Shown: positions 22,301 to 35,361 of the stretch, piece after piece | How the letters are laid out: the number at the start of each line of letters is the position of its first letter | Numbering within the stretch: the first letter of the stretch is position 1 | DNA from: Acanthosoma haemorrhoidale | Taxonomy: Eukaryota; Arthropoda; Insecta; Hemiptera; Acanthosomatidae | Direction of reading: 5' to 3' | DNA length: 64,000 bases | NCBI GenBank assembly: GCA_930367205.1 | Contig: OV884011.1 | Coordinates: forward strand, 43,103,754 to 43,167,753 | Position numbers and translations under genes: made by a program | Notes under the pieces: generated by a model | The model's database searches: none | Told to the model about the DNA's origin: nothing | The model's input: the letters and a program-made list of their open reading frames with translations, nothing else

Positions 22301-24750
22301 ACGACATATTGTCCGCTAATATTTCTTCTTTTTTTTCCCCTCTTGTTTTTCCTTATCTCGTCTCCGGCGATGTGTCGAAAACAGACTGGCGCAAACTTTG
22401 AGAATTCGGGTCAAGTCGAGATAGCGATCTAAAGTGTGCTATCGCGGGGATCAGAAGGCCTCTTCAGGCGGGAATTGTTTTTTTTTTCCCCCGTAATCTA
22501 TTTATAACCCCGTAATTATCTCATTATAATTATAAGTATGATAAGTGAAAACCAGGCGAGAATCATAAAGAGAACAAGAGAAAGAAAACAGATTACATTC
22601 GAAGGAAGAATAATCAATATTTACTTGGACAGGAAAAACTGAATAATTTATTATATTCTCTATAATAATTTACAGCTATATTCTCAGCAACACCGATATA
22701 TTTGGAATAGAAAGTGATGTGGAGATGCTTGGCCACCTTGGAGTCTGGCCAAAATTATATTTTAGACATTTTTTTCCTCCCGATTTCAGTTGAGTGGCAA
22801 TATAAAATACAACATACAAATCGAAAACGTTCCAATATTTGAGGTCAAACCGTTAAATGAATATAAAAATAAAGCCAATAGTGAATATTGACGCCTATAA
22901 TGAAATTAAAACTAAACGGCGATAAAGAAGAATTAACTTCGTTACTTTACCACATACAGAGAAAAGTTCCAGAATTTGTTTCTACAAATTTTTTTTTTGT
23001 AGCCGCTTTTTGTTTTTTTTTACCTTCATGTTCAGCTGTTTTTTTTTTTAGCGTTGCGGTAGTAGCTCTTACGTAAAAGAAAATCTAAAAGGGACACGGG
23101 TTGTGGACAAATGGGTCAATTCTATACCCTCTGTTTCAAAAGAGAACTGACCGATGCATCTTTTTTTTTTTCGTCTTCTCTGCACTAAGTAAGTTCTTTT
23201 GTGAGTGTTGAGTGTTAAAATAGGCGTGCACGGGACCAAAGACAGATAGTGGATTGGTGAAAAAAAACGTCAAGTGTGATATGTGGGAGGTCGTGAAAAA
23301 CGGCAGAATGTGGGTGACTACTACAAACGAAAGTGAAACTTTTGGGGGCAAAAGAACTGCCACTTTTTTTTCCCATTGTTCATTGGCCGTTGTGTGGTAT
23401 TTATGGGTTCTGCGAAAACGGTGCCGTAGAGATTAGTTGTTGTGAAGCCACTGCAGTAAGAATGGCAATAGATGATTAGATAGGGCCTGCAACAAGGTTG
23501 ACACCAGACCAGCAGTTACTTGGTCAATCACTGATAAAGCCTTTTTACAACAGGACTTAAACCCTTGAGGGCTCAACCAAAACGGGATCTGAATAAAGTT
23601 AGATAACATCTATATAAAACTTAAAACGTCTTCGATATTACTAAAGGAATTTTTACGGTCAGTACAAATAGGACATACAACGCACAATTAATTATATATA
23701 GATAACAAATAATTATTTATTTTAAAAAATAAATTCGAATTTTTCTTTCTATGCACTGAATATTTAAATCAATTAAAGACACAATTAAAAGATATTGTAG
23801 AATCTATATTTTGTTAAAATGTATATACAAATAATAAAGGGGATATGAAAAAAAATAAATAAATAAAAGATAGGCTAGAAATTTTTATGTCGGTACAAAA
23901 CGAAAATAGGGTTTAGGGGATAGTAAAAATAATATATCAATTGGTATAACTTACTATTAGCCATATCAAGAAACGATTTAAAAGTTGTAATTTTTTTAAT
24001 GCCTGCAACATTTATTTATTATTTTTATTTGTTTTCTAAATCCGCTATAAAACTAGTTAGTATACTTTAACAGAACAGTTTCCGCTCGGTTGTCGTTAAG
24101 CTTTGATGCTGACCCTATTGAATCCCCCATTAAAATATTCAGCCTGGTCTTTAGTGTTATTGGATTGTTGAAAGAATACAAAGATGGACATTCTCTTTAC
24201 TGCCATTTCAGTTAGAATGAAGACAGACGGTTGAGTGGTAGAATACAAGCTGGTAGCTACTTGGGAAAGTGGGGCGACAACTAGGAAACGGGATGAGGGA
24301 AAGTCTACCAGTGACGAAAGGGAGAATCCTTGGCCCACTCGGCCTGGCCCCAATAGCGCCGATACGTGCTCCATATCCAGCCTGTTTAATCTCTAATACT
24401 TGTCACTCGCCACGAGCCGCAACGAATGTTCATCCTAACGAGCCTTTAAAGAAATTTTAAATATTCACTTACAATGAAAAGAATCGGATCCGAGAACAGT
24501 AAAGATATACCGAGAAGAGCACTTTTATCGTTTGAATTGCAAAGGCAGTCTGACAGAATAAGAGACTATTCCTCCTCCGAGCTTGGCAATTAATCGTCTT
24601 ATCGAAACGAGAGAAAATGTAGTGAATTAGAGCATGGAGTGCCCCTGTTTCTTTAATCTCAGTGATAGCTCTGTGCATCTCCCACTCCTGGCTATTTTCC
24701 CCAAGACTATGATATCATTTAACAATCGAAAATATGCAGATGACTACGAT
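19328..24750. other. Non-coding DNA with GC-richer islands
   Basis: No convincing gene. A GC-richer island at about 19700-20290 includes a cysteine-rich minus-strand ORF (20021-20284), listed separately. Another island at 22140-22450 holds an ETS-like GCGGAAGTC. (ACAT)n lies near 21090-21106. The rest is AT-rich with many homopolymer runs. Confidence 0.6.
20021..20284 (-). other. Cysteine-rich ORF of uncertain status
   Basis: An 87-codon minus-strand frame with cysteines clustered as CRICGSYRC, then SICNPCVGCGSC, all within about 30 residues. A good donor-like sequence (GGG then GTAAGT) lies inside it, but in a phase that does not fit the E74 shared exon. The opposite strand is also partly open, so this may be an effect of GC-rich composition. 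I do not recognise the spacing as a known zinc-binding family. Confidence 0.2.
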
Positions 24751-24831
24751 CGGGGATCGAACCCACTATAGGGAACAGCGATATCTTTCGTCCTTGGAGA
24801 GGAAACGCGAGGCTAACTAGCTGGCCATCGG
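24751..24831 (-). mobile_element. tRNA-like SINE head
   Basis: On the minus strand an A-box-like TGGCCAGCTAGTTAGC (24827-24812) is followed about 50 bases later by a near-perfect B box, GGGTTCGATCCCCG (24764-24751). Pairing of an intact acceptor stem is not evident, so this is a tRNA-derived SINE head or tRNA pseudogene, not a working tRNA. Its 3' body would run towards lower coordinates; its end is not clear. Confidence 0.6.
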
Positions 24832-27717
24832 TAAACAACGGGGCATTTCCTCTTGCGTCATCAAACTCGTGTTTGCCGCGGACAGGACACCGCACTGGAT
24901 ATGGGAGGGGGTGCACGTGTACGATTAAGTCCATGTACGTAACACTCAGGCCCTAAAATACACGAAGTAACCTTTAGCACAAACAGAAACTATAGCCTAG
25001 TGGAGAAGTCTTTTCCCTAGTCAGGCGCAAAAGTCACAAGAATCCATGAATGTAAAGAGGGCAGGTAAAATCTGGGGCGAATGATCCGGTTGACAAACCG
25101 CCGTTTTTTTTTTTTGTTTTTTTTTCATTCGCTCCTATCCGAGCAGGCGCGGTTGTATAAGTGTTACTGCAACAGGTTTTAGTGTGAAAAATTTCGGTGG
25201 GCGTCGATTACGCGAGTCCGAGGGGGAGAAAGTGGAGAAGAAGCCACCATATATCTTCTGTTAGTGGGTCACTTGGAACCCAGGGGGGCTGTTTTACGGT
25301 TTATTTTGACACCAAGGTCGCTCTAGATACTGTAGAATATGTGACTACAGTATTTATCAGGGGCCTTTTCACTTTTCGAGGAACCATTGGTCACACTCTA
25401 TATTTTCCCTTCAAGTCGACCGTTCTGACAAAGAGCAGGGGTGTAAAATGGGCCCAGGGGAGGTTTGCCTTAACCCCACACAGCGGCAGTCCTCTTTAGA
25501 AAGCGGTCAACTTTCGCTTGCAGCCGATGCAAGTGTATCACGCCCGTGTACTTTTCAGAACAAAGGGTTTTAGATCTTGTACATTTTTTATGGAATTTCA
25601 CAAAGAATAACTAAACATTAAATAATCAACGAAAATTGGCCATCACAAATTAGAATCTGGGGTACATATATGTAACATCTGTTATATAATAAGATGAGAG
25701 AATTTTATTGGTGTATTCTATCATCAAGTGTATTAACACGTTTTCAATAAGACCGCTCTCCTTTGAAATGGTCATCGGCTATTTCAAAAGCGGCTATAAC
25801 TAGGGTGGGTGATCTAACAGTGCGTCTGTCTCCTTTCAGCTTAGGTTTGTCACAGTTTAGCCAGCCTTTATTGTCCGGGCCGGGTATCCAATTCGAGACA
25901 GATCCTTCACATAATATAACAAACATTCCTCAGGCAGTCCGACTGTTTCGCAATGACTCCGTGATCTTACATCTGTATGTCAGGCATTTCATAACGACTT
26001 GTCTCGTCACCATACAGAGCAAGAGTCCAAAAACAAGTCTAACGCCGTACAGTTCAATCAAGTCGATGTTAAAAAGGCCTTTGACTGCAGGATACGGAAT
26101 ATTTCGATATTGTATGTCTTTGTACTACAAATTTTACCTCAAACCTGACACAAAACGAGTTATTTTAATTTAATCGAACTTGTAATCATTTTAGCTAGTA
26201 TCAGCAAAGAGAAAATTTTGTTATCATTGCTAAATATGATGATGAGTTAAAGGTTTAATCCGAAAAAAAACTCATAATATGCTCCATAATATTTTTTCAG
26301 CCTTGCGGCTATTGACAGTAAACATTTTATGTTCTGCTGATTCGGTGCGTTTACAAGACTAATTGCTGATGATTCGAAATGGAATGCGAGAAGACAAAAA
26401 AAAAAAATCAACAGGCAATACATCCGCTAAAATACATGCTAATCTTGATTTTGACTTCACGGCACCGCCGTCACGAGCCACGTCCAATTTTGTAAGCGGC
26501 GCATTGAAACAGGATTTTTTTTCTCTCTCGCGCTTTTTAAGGATTCGTCTCGCTTTTTCCTCGCTGGATAAAAAAAAAAATATTAAGGATAACCCTGCGT
26601 AAGTTACATCATACCAGACCCTAAAATGATTTCGTTTCTAGGGCACCAGGGAAAACGACGACTTATGTAACACTCGATTATAGGGAAAGGTTTTCTTTAA
26701 ATATTCCTAACCAAAATAGCAGGATTTGAGGTGACCTAGATTCAAAGAGGGGCTTCTAATGCAAAGCATAAATTTGGCAAATGGGAACATCATTGGTAGA
26801 GTCCGTTCCTCGAATTGTAACTTACTATTAACATTTACTTTAGAAATGTAAATAAAATACATTTTTAGGCAAATATCGGCAAAAACTATACGAGGTTCTT
26901 TTGATAAAATCTGTAAGCCGCTTCCTTCATTTTATCATAAGCAAATATTCCTGGATGGTTGCCAATTGTCGGCCAAGCATCAATGAAAAATGTCTGGAGA
27001 AGGCAGGGGGTGAGCCGTAGACAACACCGTCCCGAGAGATGGTAGAAGTTTAACATGATAAAACAGATATTACCATTTCTATAAAGGGACCGATCTCCAT
27101 GCTACAATAGCCCAGGCCTATGTTGATGTAAACTGGGGTCACTTCTGACCGTTGCTTCGTCATAAACTCCCTTTGAGTCGGATAATTGCTTTGGACAGGG
27201 GAGGTGCGTAAGAATGGGAGGCGTGTTACGATTCTCTACCCTCAAAGCATTACATCCCTTGCACACTGGAACCTCGTTGTGGTTTTGAATCTTCGATGAC
27301 TACAGTACTATGTAGTATATAGTTCGATTCTCTCCTTGGAAAGATAGAGGATCTGAGAATAGATAAGATGAGAAGTCAATCTCTAGCAAAGTGTGCCACT
27401 GGGACGCTGGGGAAAGTACAGGAAATGCACTTGCCGGAGAAACCAACACTCTCCCTGGGAAGAAAGTCTTCTCCACGGCCTACTATATTAAGTCCTTAAT
27501 AGCACTACTCTCCACCAAACAGCGCCACCAATTAAAACACTTCGCTTTCTTACTTTTTATTAAACTCAAATAGGATGATATTGTCCGCGCATAATAACTT
27601 TTTTATCCTGGAATTTTCTATTCCAGGCAACAAAACAAGGAAACTGAACTTTTCCAACTATAATAATTGTAGTTGATAACAGAGGGTGGTTCCATTGGAA
27701 ATTGATCAATACACGGC
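24832..27717. other. Non-coding DNA, no gene seen
   Basis: AT-rich DNA with a GC-richer block at about 25190-25500. The 136-codon plus-strand ORF at 25763-26173 overlaps an open minus-strand frame and has no recognisable domain; it may be an old repeat. Confidence 0.55.
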
Positions 27718-27798
27718 GGCCTGAAAAGTTTCCGGCCTCAACATGAAGATGATAATAAAATAAATATAAGCTTTGCTAGGTCGGAAACTTTTCAGACC
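27718..27798. mobile_element. 81-bp MITE with 20-bp terminal inverted repeats
   Basis: The left end GGCCTGAAAAGTTTCCGGCC and the reverse complement of the right end agree at 18 of 20 positions; both differences are C/T. The interior is a short AT-rich core ending AAGCTTTGCTA. A second, more decayed copy with the same core lies at 62790-62861. Size, inverted ends and lack of coding capacity fit a non-autonomous DNA transposon, probably Tc1/mariner-like. Confidence 0.85.
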
Positions 27799-30700
27799 AC
27801 TCGTAGAAGTTGTTGATCTACTAACAGTTGAAAAAAAAAACATAAGGACGTGACCTAAAAAAGGTAAATAGGACAAAGAATCATTTTGTAGTAGATAAGA
27901 CGGGTGATAAAACATTATCTCGTATAGTTATAATTGCGATAGTGTCTTCAACGGTATATGTTTCAATAAAAAAAAAAAGTTTAAATGCAACAGAATATAC
28001 TTGAAGAACCATTATTTTTCCGATTTCTCTCTATACGTTGATACTCTCATCATTCAGTATCAGACTATGAGTTCCATCATGGGATGCCCACATATTTGAA
28101 GAGAAAACCAATCATTCATGATTTTGGTTATCACAACACATAACCTCCCACCATCAAGAGACTTTTTCTGATTTATTTCGATAGAATGGTATCCACTTTT
28201 ACTCAGATTCTACACCCATAACATTGGTTTCATCCTGAGCTCAGACTAACCTCATATTTTTGTTGAGGTACTGTGAATAACCTACCATTGCAAAGTCGAG
28301 TGGCTTACCGATTAAGAATTGAACCATTCTTTCTCTGATTTTTATCTATCAAGTGATACTTCAGATCCACTATCGTTGGTTGCAGCCGTCAAGCTTGAAC
28401 CTTTGCTTGCCCCACACTTTTGGCAATCCCAACAAGAAACCGCGAGGGGCGGTCAGCTGGACTCCTCATTCTCACTTATATTGAGCGGGGGTGGGGCCGT
28501 GACGTAGGGGGGCGGCTGGGGCCCCCGACCTGCCCGTAATTATACAACCTGTGGATTCGGGCGCGCGCTCCACTCGATAATTCAAGTGGGTCAGGTCCAG
28601 GCACGTGTCTCTTCGCTTTCCTAGAACTGCTCCCGATCGATAGGCAGACACACTGCGTAGATAAATCTATCCATCCAAGTCACTTACATTCGTCGAAGGC
28701 TAAATGAGTGTTAATAAGAGAAGAAGTAGACTGTTTTATGCATTCATGAAAAATAATTCCATGGCAGCAATACTCTGAAGGAGCTTTTCTGCCCTAATAA
28801 ACGAAAATAACTCGCTTTTCCTGAACAGCTCAGCGAAAACGTACAGCTGACATCAACATCGGGTTTTGTTGAGCCGCGTTCCAGAACGATTTATAAAAGA
28901 ATACATCTATAGTTTTTTTTTTAAAAAAAACCTTGACAGTTGGGCGGATCAAGAAGGCAAATCTACATGAGAGAAGCTGTTAAGGGTGGTTAGGGGTGGG
29001 TGATATTGATCTCGCCTCGACTTCCGGGTTGGCCGACCCAAGGCCGTCGCCATGTTAGCAACCGTGTGCCAATGTCAGGGCCCCCTCCTCACCCCCCGCC
29101 CGATCAGCTGTTCGTCTCGGCACCATCGGCACAAGGGAGTATTATAAATCTTGTAATCTAATTCGATTCATCGCGGTAAATTATTTCAAGAAGATCGAAA
29201 CACCTTTAAACATTAATCTTGTCTAGGACCAGCTATTAGATCTTGTACATTTTTAAAATACACTTATAGATCTACAGCGCACTGCAAGTATTGACAACTC
29301 GTTTTGAAATAGCTAGAAAAATCTTTTTTGCGTTAACATTTTTATTTCGTTTCCATAACCATTGGAGAAATGTATTCTGACAGTGTAGGAACCCTTTAAA
29401 GGTTTGAAACCGAAAAGTCCGTTGAATCCACTCGAGCGATTCAAAGCTAATTGACAAAACGGATCACCTTTGTCCGGAAAGTGATCTCACTATTTCGTAG
29501 AGTAGGATATCCTGTTACATACCGAGTACCGTTGCACAACTCCAAGTAAATGATAGCGGGCGGAGTGTATGGGGGTGAAGTAAAAAGAAAACAAATCTAT
29601 ATTAGAAGGTTAAAAAAAAAAAATCTTGAGGACCCCTAAATAAAAAAAAAGCTTTCATCGCTTCTAACCCCTCGTTATGAACACATTTCCCTACCGCCAG
29701 CCAGGTATAAAACACTAACCCCTTATCTCGGTATACAGAGCCGCCGGCATTGACACGGTATGTGCAGACCGGGTCAGGGGAATAATAAAAATAATCAAGG
29801 AGTTGTTACCAGATACCCCAAAGGTTTGGTCTGCAGGTAACACATATATATATGCATAAATAATATTGAGATAGGGTTCACTTGAGGTTGACAGGCCTGA
29901 ATCCTCGATCAATGATCTGATTAATCATAGATCTCCTATCAATCCTGGATTATACATAGATCAGATATAAAAATATTCTTCTGGTGGAACGGAACCCGAC
30001 CAGAATTTTTGGTAAGCTTGAACAGGAAATTGAAAGGCGGCGCTAAGTACATTGATCCATTATAAACTGAACTAAACATATAATATGCCTGTATAACTGT
30101 ATATACTGCTGTGTATATTAAATATTTTTACACGATTGCTATGCATCTGTTTGAAATTAAAGCCAAAAGACCCTTCAGGCTCGTCAAATATTTGTGACTT
30201 TTGTATAGATGATAGTAATGTTTTTTGAAGTAATTAAATTAGTATCCGAATAAAATAGGAAGAAATATAAAGGAGAAATAAACGGTAGAGATGCAGATAA
30301 CGAAGTAATGGGCCGATGCTAATAGGTTCGGATTTCGCTTCCCACAATCTTCAGAGCCCTTGTGTGAATACGGGACTCAAGGATGCCCTGCTGCATGAAA
30401 GGATCAAGCAGGCCCCCATTCGAGATGTTAAAGATAAAGGTGCGGTAATGTAGTCTTAAGATTTTTTTTCTTCCTCCCCGCCGCTTTTCTTGTTGTTATT
30501 AAAGACGCACCCACCGGGTTTTGTGGTTGACCTAAATCCGTTGCTTGTTCTATACCTGCGGATGCTGGATGAAGAGGGAGGCTGGTTTTTTAGGCAACCC
30601 TTTAAGGGAGGAAGGAGGAGGTATCGTAACGGCCTGGGAAAGGCTGAGGGGGTGTTCGGGGGAGGATATGTGGGTCAGGGGAGAACTACCTGGCTAACGG

Positions 30701-32853
30701 GATAGTACTAGGTCAAGGCTGGGTGAAAGGTTCTTCCTTCGGGATTTACATAGGCCCATCACCTGCCTACCACTCTAGTCTCTAGTCCCTGTGGACCTTT
30801 ATCCCTCGGGTATCCTCATGAGGTTCTAACGCCTCCTCCCCCTCCCCCCCCCCCGTCCTACACATTTAAAATAATCACAAGCTGTTTTCTTGTTAACCAA
30901 ATAGGAAATAACATGTAAGATGGAATAACAAAGGAAATATAATTATACCCACCAAAACTAATCAAATGCCTTGATGGAGTCAAAGAATAAGAATTAACGA
31001 GCTTACCGAATCACTGTTATATTTAGTGTTTGGCAATAAGCAACTACATAAATATAATAGGGAATGGATTACCTTATGTTGAGATAAACCTTAAACTCAT
31101 TTATGAAAATACAATAATTTATACAACAGAATAAAGTAAGTTTTCTTTCCTTCCAAAGTATTCGGAAATAAAATTATTAGATACATGTGTGAGCTAGGTT
31201 GAGTAGGGAGTAGAACATAACGGAAGTCTACACCAGAAATAATACATCTGAAGTATTTAAAAACTAAGTTCTTTTCGTGCCAGGGAGTTGTAGTTTACAG
31301 CGGTGTAATACATTTTATTTTAATGCACACTTCTGAGAACTGAAGAGAACTATTGTTGTATGTATTATTTTTTAATGGCTCACGCCAGTTTTATGAATTC
31401 TTGTTTTCATTCATTTCATCTGTTAACAAAAAGAGTGCATTTGTAAAGAAACTAATTTATTAAATCAGGACATTTCCGGCCCACCGGTTAGTCTGAGTTT
31501 TACATTTAGATTTTCGTGAACGAAGTGGAATTTTGGCCACGTAATGATTTATAACCCGATACTCCAAGCGGTGTATTTTGTTATTCCGGAGGAGAATGAG
31601 GTGTAAACACGGCAGAATGGAAGAAAGGAAACGGAAGGGAGAGTGGAATGGCAGGGAAGGAAGTGAAATTTCGGAAAGTCGGTCGACCCGGTCGCCGCGC
31701 GAAGTTAGAAAGTTCACAAGTAAGGTCGGCGAACAACTTCTGCAAGAAAGTGCAATTATACACTCTCTTTCTTTCTATTCTCTAATGCTCTAATTACGGT
31801 TGGTCGAGAGGGGGTAGGCTTTCTGATACCGGAGTCGTCTTCGTCCGTCGTCGGGGGAGTAAAGGAGGTCAGGGTTCTACAGCGATAAGTCGTGCTATTT
31901 TGTACGCTGTAACACACAGGTGTAGCTCAAATAACAAGCACGTTAATTGTACTGACGGCATATCCCTCATAGGACTCAATTTCAAATTTGATACCTGTGA
32001 TGGTTCCAAGTTTGTACGTCACCAGCATTGTTAAGCTAACCCTCCCAACAAACTCCGGCTGCCTTGGTAGCATCGTCGTCCCGAAGCAACAGCGTTCTCA
32101 GGTAGTTTGGTGGCCATACTAAAATGCGATTTTTTTAAATTGAATTTTTCATTATTCATTTGATTATTTTTATTTGCTGAGATCAACATTTAAGATATAC
32201 GGTCTGAATTTTTCTATATAAAGTATGGGCTAATTTCGAACGCCTCTGAGAGGATTCAAGTGCATGTAATACAATCTTTAAAAAAATGCAAGAAAAATGG
32301 TAAAAAAAGTAGACCGATTCACCTAAAAGCCATTTGGACCATCTGGATCTGTTTAACTAATATAATCTATCAATCTATAAATTTTAAAGGTATACTTAAC
32401 ATCCCCCCATCACGACAAAAAGTTTGTAAATGAGCACAAAAAGAAATTTAAATATATTCAATATCAAAAGAAAGTAAAGTTTTAGTAACCAACATTGGAA
32501 GGCAATTTTCATTTAACCTTCCACGTGATTATATTGCGGACCTCAAACGGACATCTCTCAATTCAGTTTCTCCTCTTTCTAAGTGATATAAATATACTGT
32601 TCCTACGCTATAAATAGATATATAGATATTTGTGAACTGAAATCGAAAATGGAACAAAGACATGAAAGTCCATGATTGATTTAGAAAGAAGTGTTTCGTT
32701 AAAGAGTTTTTTACCCTTGTAAATACATAACAGAAAAAAAACAGCGTAACCAATCGAGATCTGACGTTTTAAAATCGTAAAATACGGTTCCATTTAGTTA
32801 ACAGGTGCCGACTTTAGGGCTGCGCACTGCCAGAGCACTAAACTCTAGGGTTT
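27799..32853. other. Non-coding DNA with GC-richer islands
   Basis: No convincing exon. Islands at about 28360-28640 (GC boxes, GTGACGTAG CREB-like), 28980-29130 (ETS ACTTCCGGGT and a YY1-like site) and 30480-30720 (G-rich) stand out. They are candidate enhancers in the presumed E74 intron. The remainder is AT-rich and featureless by eye. Confidence 0.55.
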
Positions 32854-32889
32854 AGGTAAAGGGTCAGTAGGTCACAGGTCAGTAGGTAC
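32854..32889 (+). promoter_or_regulatory. Nuclear-receptor half-site array
   Basis: Five half-sites lie in 36 bp: AGGTAA, GGGTCA, AGGTCA, AGGTCA and AGGTAC, with spacers of 1, 2, 1 and 2 bases. The central pair is a perfect DR1, flanked by DR2 arrangements. Insect EcR/USP, HR3/E75, HNF4 and Seven-up bind such repeats. It lies about 2.3 kb downstream of the 35-kb exon, in the first intron of an ecdysone-class gene. Binding is inferred. Confidence 0.55.
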
Positions 32890-32990
32890 AGCCTAGGCGG
32901 TAGTTGTAAAGACAAACAAAAAACAGACACAAAAAAATAACATTTTTACGACTGTTCGTCGTGAAAGTAGGCCGCGGATGCGCTGCGCTA

Positions 32991-33002
32991 CCCCCCCCCC
33001 CC
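32991..33002. repeat. Poly(C) tract
   Basis: Twelve consecutive C residues. Confidence 0.9.
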
Positions 33003-35216
33003 TGTAAAATTAGAAATCTCCCCTTCTATCAATCGGCGTGTGAGTTGTTGGAGATAGATTTCCTCTAAGTAGAGGGAGTAGGATCTAGGTCACACACAGC
33101 TACCTGATGCCGCCCGCGCTATGCGTGAGAAACGTCGGGGACCAACACCTGTTCCTATGAACACCTCAGCTCCGGAAGCTCTAAGAGCCCGTTAGAAATT
33201 TTTTTTCGCTCTAGTTGTGTTTGAGCTGTCATAAAACATATTTATTGTCTATTTTCGGAATAGGCGCATTCCAAATACCACTGTGTGGGCCCCGACACCG
33301 AAAATAATTGACACCGCCCAGCCGACAGATATGTGCTCCAACGATTCAGACATTTGTTCATTCGATCTGAAACCTCCAACTTACATATGATTTATCACAA
33401 CTCAGAAGTTCCAGATTTCCTTTTTTCCCCATGGCTGAAAACACATTTGAGAAAGAAAACAATTTTTTTTTTTTAATACACACATTACCAATATTTTAGG
33501 GTTTTATTTTCTTTGAAAAGACTTTTTTGTTGACAAAGACAGTTTAAAAAATAAATCTAAGTGCGTTAGGAGACAAATAGAAAATTTTTTATTTCATTTT
33601 TTCCTATGAAAAAAAAAAAATCAACTAGAAAATGATCGACGAGATAGACGTCAGACGTAGTCAAATGCCAAAGAATGATGGAAGTCAAGTGGCGGAGGTG
33701 GATTCAGTAAGGTGGGGAGGACTAGCCGGAAGAGAAGCAAGGTCGCGGGACGTCAGAGCCACATTTAAACCGGACACTGCCACTAGTATCTTATGTGTGT
33801 CTACGTTTAAAATGAGTACATATGTGCATAGGTATTATTGACATAAAATTGATTTATGCATTTAAAGATTAATTAAATTAAATTTAAAAAAAGGTTAATG
33901 GATTCAAGGCCTATTATTGCAATATATTATTTTTTTTTTGGAAGTAAAAATAACAAATATTGAATTACAAATCGATTCAATGAATGATTGAAGATTTTAT
34001 TTGCTGGATAGTTGTTGATTGTAATTAATATAATTTTAGATTAAACGAAAAAACCTTATAAGATAAAATAAGGGGATTATTGTATGAAAAGTGGATAGAA
34101 TTAAGAGAATGGCGTGGAAGAGAAGAGGCCAAACCAACATCGGGGGTCAGGGACGGAAGAGGAAAAACCAGTCGAATATATTTCCGCCGAAGGGAGTCAT
34201 TGCTGGATAGCATACACCGACCCCTTAGACCGGGAGGGAAATCGGCCAACCAGAGGCTCCGTTTCAACAAGGAAACTTCTTACAAAAAACATACCCCAAC
34301 ATATTTAAAAAACAAAAACGTGCAAATTTGAAAACGATTTTAATATAGGGAGGAACATATAAAAACAATTAAACTAAGGACAAACTAATGAATATGAAAA
34401 ATGATCGAATCTGAACATAAATCTCAAATTAAATATATCCTGCTCTACTATGTCAAAGTGAATTGACAAAAGAACCTTAAATATATATCCACAACATTAA
34501 ACTAGTAATAATAATAAAAGAGCTACAGATATGACAATCATTCGTTAAAAAAATGGAGTTGTGCCGGTTGTGGGTTGAGTTTTTACTAGAAATAATACTC
34601 ATGTCATCCCCACATTGTTTTATTTTCAGCACAAATAAGACAGCTCAAACTACTTTCTTAATAATAGTCATTTCTATTGCGGTTTAGGTACTATTATTTA
34701 AAATAACTCGGAAAATTCGAGTCCCAATCTTGTTATTATATTTTATCTTTGGCTGTTCATACTTTGTATTACATGATAATGACTTAACACGTTATTTAAA
34801 TCAAGATTAAACCATTAAAATAACTACATTAATTCGTAACAAAAATTTTAAATGCTAATTAGAATCCGTAAAGAGTGTGGAAGAATCATTCTGTAGTATG
34901 TTATGAAACTGGAATACTAAGCAAATAAAGTATTAACCGAAAATGACTATTGTAAGTAAAGTAAAAGAATTAGCCTAGATTTAATTAAATTAATTAAGAT
35001 GACAGTTTGAGCTGTCGAAAGTTGCCAGCTAGTGCGGATAAATTATGCATTGTGGTAGGACATGAGTCTTATTCTTACCAAAAATGTGATTAAACTCCAC
35101 AACCTTGATGACACAGCACTATCCATAATGATGGTAACACATCGACACAAATTTTCGTTACAGGACTAGTTGATCGGTTGCCATATCCGAGCTGATACCG
35201 AGATGAAAGAACTTAC
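33003..35216 (-). other. Presumed E74 intron next to the 35-kb exon
   Basis: Mostly AT-rich, with GC-richer patches at about 33630-33780 and 34100-34270. The ORFs there are arginine-rich or open on both strands and are not convincing. Confidence 0.55.
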
Positions 35217-35361
35217 GATATCTCTTCATGAGGGACTTCTTGTACGCCTTGCAGTTGGGATCAGTGGCCTGGGCGTCGGAATCCTCAGAGTCCGAGGTGC
35301 AATAGTCGTACTTGAGCCTCGAAGTCGACGACAGGTCGAGCGGTCCAGAGTCAACCTCCAT
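35217..35361 (-). CDS. Eip74EF: E74 alternative first coding exon (35-kb start) with CtBP-type motif
   Basis: ATG at 35361-35359 in good context (GCAGGTATGG) starts 48 codons: MEVDSGPLDLSS, then LKYDYCTSDSEDSD, then AYKKSLMKRY, ending in phase 1 at a GTAAGT donor. Joined to the exon at 12697 it gives RY, then arginine, then SLPPSPADSG. With the shared exons the coding length is 966 nt, 321 residues plus stop. PLDLS matches the PxDLS motif known to recruit the CtBP corepressor, and the middle is acidic. This resembles a short E74B-type N-terminus; the isoform letter is my inference. The upstream frame has no ATG before this one. Confidence 0.78.

Noticed and set aside
24751..24831. Functional tRNA gene
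   Set aside because: A and B boxes are present but no paired acceptor or anticodon stems are evident.
25763..26173. 136-codon plus-strand ORF
   Set aside because: Open on both strands; no domain or start context.
30330..30352. B-box-like GGTTCGGATTTCG suggesting another SINE
   Set aside because: No convincing A box at the right distance.
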